This document shows positions 6,214-6,588 of a stretch of DNA of 6,588 nucleotides, one piece after another. Location of the stretch: NCBI GenBank assembly GCA_002367305.1, contig DFBG01000153.1:1-6588 (forward strand), written 5' to 3'. The stretch's first letter is position 1; each line of letters starts with the position of its first letter. Position numbers and translations under genes: made by a program. This DNA comes from Actinobacteria bacterium UBA3086 (GTDB taxonomy: Bacteria; Actinomycetota; Coriobacteriia; Anaerosomatales; UBA3086). A model generated the notes under the pieces. That model saw only the letters and a program-made list of their open reading frames with translations, searched no databases and was not told the DNA's origin.

Positions 6214-6588
6214 AGCTCTGAGCCAAGAGCGCTTCGGCACCAGAGCCGAGATACGCCTCGATGACCTTGGGGTTCTTCTGGATCTCCTGAGGCAGTCCCT
6301 CGGCGATCTTCTCGCCGAAGTCCAGCACGATGACGCGGTCCGCGATACCCATGACGACCTTCATGTCGTGCTCGATGAGCAGGACAGTGATGCCGACCTC
6401 GCGGATCTTTCCGATGAGATCGGTCAGACCACCGGTCTCCTGTGGGTTCATGCCTGCAGCTGGCTCGTCGAGCAGAATCAGCTTGGGCTCGGTTGCAAGT
6501 GCACGCGCGATCTCCAGCTTGCGCTGCTTACCATAGGGCATGTTGGTTGCGAGCTCGTTGGCCTCAGACTCCAAGCCGACGAAACGCA
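6212..6588 (-). CDS. livG: Branched-chain amino acid ABC transporter ATPase LivG, C-terminal part
   Basis: The partner ATPase of LivF, cut by the right edge. The reading frame is open to the edge, with RFVGLESEANELATNMPYGKQ before the rest, so the N-terminal half with Walker A is outside the window; the TTG at 6574 is an internal Leu, not a start. Motifs seen are the degenerate ABC signature NMPYGKQRKLEIARAL (LivG proteins typically have a YGxQR form in place of LSGGQ), Walker B LILLDEPAAGMNPQET, the H-loop LLIEHDMKVVMGIADRV, and the ending NPKVIEAYLGSG, all characteristic of LivG rather than LivF. The stop TAG at 6214-6212 overlaps the livF ribosome binding site. Only about 125 residues of a protein usually near 255 are visible. 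Confidence 0.92.
   Translation of the reverse strand, partial: RFVGLESEANELATNMPYGKQRKLEIARALATEPKLILLDEPAAGMNPQETGGLTDLIGKIREVGITVLLIEHDMKVVMGIADRVIVLDFGEKIAEGLPQEIQKNPKVIEAYLGSGAEALLAQS

Noticed and set aside
1..6588. CRISPR arrays, tRNA/rRNA genes, insertion sequences, long repeats
   Set aside because: None was seen by reading both strands; the window is almost fully coding and the only internal similarity noticed is the paralogy of mqnE and mqnC.

Overview
The window is high-GC, densely packed bacterial DNA with strong AGGAGG-type ribosome binding sites, frequent GTG starts and start/stop overlaps. Most of it (about 172-5448, + strand) is a compact operon for the futalosine (mqn) route to menaquinone. 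The protein sequences and style of the DNA suggest an actinobacterial-type organism, possibly an anaerobic Coriobacteriia-like lineage. That placement is an impression from sequence style, not a tested assignment.

Layout. Positions 2-127 (+) hold the last 41 codons of a nucleotide-sugar (UDP-glucose type) dehydrogenase. Then follow mqnE (aminofutalosine synthase, radical SAM), mqnA (chorismate dehydratase), mqnC (cyclic dehypoxanthinyl futalosine synthase, radical SAM), a diverged member of the MTA phosphorylase / purine nucleoside phosphorylase fold, and a COG0402-type amidohydrolase that is probably the aminofutalosine deaminase. Genes overlap or lie within about 30 nt of each other, so they are probably co-transcribed. 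After a 43-nt convergent gap, two branched-chain amino acid ABC transporter ATPase genes run on the - strand: livF (complete) and livG (3' part only, cut by the right edge).

How the genes fit. MqnA makes 3-[(1-carboxyvinyl)oxy]benzoate from chorismate. MqnE couples it to SAM to give aminofutalosine. The amidohydrolase would deaminate this to futalosine. A nucleosidase must then remove hypoxanthine to give DHFL, which MqnC cyclises. No recognisable mqnB (futalosine hydrolase) or mqnD is present here. The MTAP-like protein sits exactly where an MqnB function is missing. It has lost residues that bind phosphate in true phosphorylases, and it has Asn where adenine-specific MTAPs have Asp. I infer that it may be a futalosine-cleaving enzyme, perhaps hydrolytic, recruited from the MTAP fold. 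This is the main candidate for something undescribed in the window.
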